NCBI GenBank assembly: GCA_038210135.1
Contig: JBBQWZ010000008.1
Location: 62,001 to 126,000, forward strand
Source: JBBQWZ01 sp038210135
Lineage (GTDB): Bacteria; Acidobacteriota; Terriglobia; Bryobacterales; Bryobacteraceae
Direction of reading: 5' to 3'
Length of the DNA: 64,000 nucleotides
Shown here: piece by piece, positions 61,284 to 64,000 of the stretch
Layout: each line of letters starts with the position of its first letter
How positions within the stretch are numbered: the first letter of the stretch is position 1
Translations under genes and position numbers: made by a program
The notes under the pieces: generated by a model
Seen by the model: only the letters and a program-made list of their open reading frames with translations
What the model was told of the DNA's origin: nothing
The model's database searches: none

Positions 61284-62158
61284 TGAAAAACTTCCTGGAC
61301 GTGCTTGTCGCCTCGATACACGTCGATCACCAGCCGCGGCTTGGTGGGCTCTTTTTTCTCGACCTTTGGCCGCTCTTCGGTTAATTGTGCCCAAGCACGG
61401 TCGTCACGGAGATTTTGACCTCTTCCCCGGTTCACGTACGCGCCCAAGTGCATCGACTCCGCGGTCGTCGCTTCGGATTTGTCCGCGACGGATTTGTCGA
61501 GCGGATTTCGTAGTGCCAACGCGATCTTACCCTGGTTCTTTGCCCACTCGAGCTTCCTCGACTGCTCGGGAGTTAGCAAAAGTGTTGCGGCGCGATTCTG
61601 TGAATTGGACACCGCGACCGGCGACACGGTGGTGGAGCTTGGCTGCACCTCTGTTGTCCGGCCGATCGACAGAACAACGACGTCTTCGAGTATCGTCGTT
61701 GTCACCGCTTCCGCCATCGTTCCGGAGCGCGTGAACAGGACGTCTACATGGGCGCGCGGTTGAATCAAACCAGCGACTCCACTGTTGTCCGAAATCTGAA
61801 CGGCGATGGCGCGCTTCCCTGGCTCGATCGTCGCTGGCAGGCCTTCCGCTCCGGTCGCGCTGCTGAGCTTCGCCGTGGTCAGCGTCTCATTCTGGCCGAC
61901 AGGAAACAGCAAGACGCGCTCCAGAGCGAACGTGTCCTGTTGGATGGCGCCCTTCGGTAAATCCTTCTCGCCGACTTTCGCGATCCGGATGTCCGCTTTC
62001 TTGATTCGCGTTCCGGCCGGCATATCCCGCCCCGCGGCAATCACGGCGATGGTCTTCTCTGCCTTCGGCGCCACTGTAGACGCATACAGGAACCACGTCA
62101 GTAGAGCGGCCGATACCCACGCTCCGCCGAAGATGAGCAGCAGTTTGTTTCGATCCAT
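61280..62158 (-). CDS. cpaB: Tad pilus assembly protein CpaB/RcpC
   Basis: A 292-residue periplasmic protein with an N-terminal membrane anchor (LLLIFGGAWVSAALLTWFLY) and a SAF domain (AGRDMPAGTRIKKADIRIAK), followed by the RcpC-type block PGKRAIAVQISDNSGVAGLI and RAHVDVLFTRSG. CpaB is thought to connect the secretin with the cell wall. It lies three nt after the large membrane protein gene and overlaps cpaC by four. Confidence 0.92.
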   Translation of the reverse strand: MDRNKLLLIFGGAWVSAALLTWFLYASTVAPKAEKTIAVIAAGRDMPAGTRIKKADIRIAKVGEKDLPKGAIQQDTFALERVLLFPVGQNETLTTAKLSSATGAEGLPATIEPGKRAIAVQISDNSGVAGLIQPRAHVDVLFTRSGTMAEAVTTTILEDVVVLSIGRTTEVQPSSTTVSPVAVSNSQNRAATLLLTPEQSRKLEWAKNQGKIALALRNPLDKSVADKSEATTAESMHLGAYVNRGRGQNLRDDRAWAQLTEERPKVEKKEPTKPRLVIDVYRGDKHVQEVFQ

Positions 62159-62161
62159 TCG

Positions 62162-63670
62162 TTATTCGCCAAGCCTTCTGCCGGCTGGTCCGGCCAGCAA
62201 CACAGCCACATCATCCCTGAATAACACGCGCCAGCCGGATTCCTCGAGCGCTCCTCGCAGCGCCCAATTCGCCGGCACCAACGCATGCGTAAAATTCCAA
62301 CTCGCGAACTCCTCGCGCCAACCGCGATCCCCGCTCGACTCCGGGCGCATCTCAACCATCCGGATATACCGCTTCATGAACTCGCTTCCGTAAAAGTCGC
62401 TGCGTCCGTCGAAAAACACCTTTCGCTGGCCATCGAAGCGGTAGATCAGATACCCGCCAAATTTGTCGGGCGCAAACAATCGCGCGTCCCCTGGAAGCGA
62501 CGCCACAGCGGCATCGGCAGCGACCGGAAATTCCTCGGCGGAAAAGCCGATGCGAGAAGCAAACGCCGGACTCCGGAACAAAACCATCGCCAGCACAAAC
62601 CCACCCAGAACGGGTACCCACCCGCGATTGGTTACATCGAGATCACGCAACCGCGATGAGTAAGCGGCTGCCTGCCGGAGCCAGCCAGTCGATCCGCCAT
62701 GCGCCCGCGCGAACGCTCCATTCGCCAACGGCAGCGCAATCAACGCCACCAATGGCAATCCTCTCGCGGAACGCAATGCGACCAGCGTCAGGAGCAACGC
62801 GATCGCGAAATGTGCGCGCTTTCCATTCACCAGCGCGATCGCGGCTCCACCGATTCCGAGAGCAACGGTCAGCAAAATCTGGCCGGCGCCGGCGACGTGA
62901 AAATTGAAGCTTTGGAATTCGCCCACTCGATCGAGCAATTCGAAGTTAGTCAAATATTGGAACAGATGCTCGTGCAACACCCATCCGTATGGATTCAGCA
63001 AAGAACCCAACATGGCAAAAAAAGCCGTCAGCAGAAACCAGTTTCTCCGGCTGGACGAAGCACCAGCCGCAAACAGAATCGCCAATAGCGGCGCGAAAAA
63101 AAAGCTTGCATGCAAATTGGCCCAGACCGCGGTTCCCGCGAAGGCCACCAGCGCGTCTTGCAATCCAAACGGGGAGCCGCCGCGTTCCAGCCAAAGCATC
63201 GCCCCCAGCATCAGCGCCCAGCTGAATACGTGCGGCCGCGCCAGCCAATGCAGATTGACTGTGGACAACATCGGAGCCGCCATCACGCACGCCAGCAGAA
63301 AATCTCCCCCCACCGCCCAATGCAGTCGGAACCACAACCACGTACAGGCCGCGATGACGACGGAAAAGAGGAGCGCCACTCCACGCAATCCGTCCGCGCG
63401 ATGCGCCATGGCCATCAGCGCATCGGAACCCCATTCCCAGGCGAACCACGGGGCGCCAGGTCGAGAAAAAGAAAACGGATCCGTACGCGGCATTCCGCCA
63501 CCCGAAAGAATCCTCTCGCCTGTGCGGATGTGCCAGCCCGTGTCCGAATCCCGGAACAATTTCCGCCCGCCGTCGAAAACGAACAGACAATAAAGCAACG
63601 TCACCAGCGCGACGAACGCGGCGACGTCCGGAATCCAGATCGAATGTTGCCTATTGGCCAGTTGCGCCAA
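62162..63670 (-). CDS. Polytopic membrane protein inside the Tad operon (GT-C-like)
   Basis: A 502-residue protein with about ten hydrophobic helices and a soluble C-terminal ~130 residues. It is not a known Tad component. The first extracytoplasmic loop carries an acidic motif LFRDSDTGWHIRTGERIL and TDPFSFSRPGAPWFAWEWGS, reminiscent of GT-C glycosyltransferases, whose first loop holds a catalytic Asp/Glu pair. Similar proteins recur in acidobacteria without a defined activity. The start is TTG within the last 20 bases of flp, so it is coupled to the pilin; a role in modifying pilin or a pilus-linked glycan is inference. Confidence 0.65.
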   Translation of the reverse strand: MAQLANRQHSIWIPDVAAFVALVTLLYCLFVFDGGRKLFRDSDTGWHIRTGERILSGGGMPRTDPFSFSRPGAPWFAWEWGSDALMAMAHRADGLRGVALLFSVVIAACTWLWFRLHWAVGGDFLLACVMAAPMLSTVNLHWLARPHVFSWALMLGAMLWLERGGSPFGLQDALVAFAGTAVWANLHASFFFAPLLAILFAAGASSSRRNWFLLTAFFAMLGSLLNPYGWVLHEHLFQYLTNFELLDRVGEFQSFNFHVAGAGQILLTVALGIGGAAIALVNGKRAHFAIALLLTLVALRSARGLPLVALIALPLANGAFARAHGGSTGWLRQAAAYSSRLRDLDVTNRGWVPVLGGFVLAMVLFRSPAFASRIGFSAEEFPVAADAAVASLPGDARLFAPDKFGGYLIYRFDGQRKVFFDGRSDFYGSEFMKRYIRMVEMRPESSGDRGWREEFASWNFTHALVPANWALRGALEESGWRVLFRDDVAVLLAGPAGRRLGE

Positions 63671-63836
63671 TGCTGGTCAGGCCCTGCGTGATGCTCGAGT
63701 ACAAGCTGGTGATGGCGGTCGAGAGCTGATTCACCGTGGTGATCAAAGCCAGTCCGACCGCCGCCACGATCAACGCGTATTCGACCAGGTCCTGGCCGTC
63801 TTCTTCGCGCCATAGGCCGATCAAAAAATTCTTCAT
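63651..63836 (-). CDS. flp: Flp-type major pilin
   Basis: A 61-residue prepilin, the probable subunit of the Tad pilus fibre. The leader MKNFLIGLWREEDG is cut after G14, leaving QDLVEYALIVAAVGLALITT with glutamate at +5 and tyrosine at +6, the Flp signature, then one hydrophobic helix and a short serine/threonine-rich tail. ATG 63836 has GAGG nine nt upstream; ATG 63851 would add five residues. It precedes all other Tad genes, as expected for a highly expressed pilin. Confidence 0.92.
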   Translation of the reverse strand: MKNFLIGLWREEDGQDLVEYALIVAAVGLALITTVNQLSTAITSLYSSITQGLTSIGATGQ

Positions 63837-63861
63837 TCCGGAAAGCCTCATATCCTTTACC

Positions 63862-63999
63862 TCAATTCCTGTTCGCTGAAGCCGCAGCCAACGAAGGCTC
63901 GGTTTTCGGCTGATCTTTTCGTGAAATCGCTCGCCTCATCCGGAGCGCCAACGCGCGCGGCGAATGATCCGGTTTCGCAACCAGCGGCAATGCGGTCAA
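63862..63999 (-). CDS. Possible 3' end of an upstream gene (partial)
   Basis: A minus-strand frame is open from the window edge to a TGA at 63862, 45 codons, ending 25 nt before the flp start. The tail is basic (LALRMRRAISRKDQPKTE) and follows a hydrophobic stretch, like the cytoplasmic end of a membrane protein. Too little is visible to name it. Confidence 0.3.
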   Translation of the reverse strand: MTALPLVAKPDHSPRALALRMRRAISRKDQPKTEPSLAAASANRN

Positions 64000-64000
64000 A

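Overview
The window looks like chromosomal DNA from an acidobacterium of the Solibacter/Bryobacter type. Pointers are a TIGR03435-family secreted protein (a family expanded in that group), two very large Oar-like TonB-dependent receptors with an N-terminal carboxypeptidase-regulatory-like domain, a DUF2239 protein, a TatT-like lipoprotein and a complete Tad pilus locus. Composition is fairly even and GC-rich by eye. I see no insertion sequence, integrase, phage gene, rRNA or CRISPR array. This assignment is inference from gene content.

Layout. 0.3-7.8 kb: two outer-membrane receptors, each followed by a strong terminator; the second has a clear promoter and a hairpin-rich leader. 7.9-10.5 kb (minus): S41 protease, LolA-like protein and prepilin peptidase in one operon. 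10.6-13.2 kb: SYLF protein and two coupled methyltransferases. 13.4-16.7 kb: a region-4-only sigma-like protein, phenylalanine hydroxylase, a secreted proline-rich protein and FabD. 16.8-20.5 kb: an RND pump and two small zinc-ribbon proteins. 20.5-22.8 kb (minus): an ornithine-cyclodeaminase-like enzyme, DUF2239 and a pyridoxamine-oxidase-fold protein. 22.9-26.2 kb: gamma-glutamyltranspeptidase and a secreted solenoid protein with eleven ~34-residue repeats. 26.2-30.7 kb (minus): an ABC ATPase with a permease fused to an M1 peptidase. 30.9-36.4 kb: TIGR03435 protein, hydrolases, DUF2891 and an acyl-CoA dehydrogenase. 36.5 kb: tRNA-Arg(UCU). 36.6-40 kb (minus): KdpDE without kdpFABC. 40.1-42.9 kb (minus): an ABC-F ATPase and a MetX-like hydrolase. 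43-46.6 kb: tldD, tldE, an FxLYD-like protein and a lone receiver domain. 46.6-48.9 kb: a methyltransferase, the TatT-like lipoprotein and a flavin-reductase-fold protein. 49.1-52.1 kb: scpA, scpB, an RluB-type pseudouridine synthase and a CoA-binding protein. 52.1-53.0 kb (minus): a RES-Xre toxin-antitoxin pair. 53.1-63.9 kb (minus): the Tad pilus operon.

How the parts work together. The Tad operon runs flp, a 502-residue GT-C-like membrane protein, cpaB, cpaC secretin, three TadE/TadG pseudopilins, cpaE, cpaF, tadB, tadC with very tight spacing. Its likely prepilin peptidase lies about 45 kb away. Chromosome segregation (ScpAB) and rRNA modification are co-transcribed. Several first genes of transcription units have a TAnnnT box only 6-8 nt before the start codon and no Shine-Dalgarno sequence, which suggests leaderless transcription is common here. 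The best candidates for something undescribed are the alternating-repeat solenoid protein, the membrane enzyme inside the Tad operon, the methyltransferase with a beta-rich tail, the receptor leader RNA and the palindrome-covered leaderless promoter of the DUF2239 gene.
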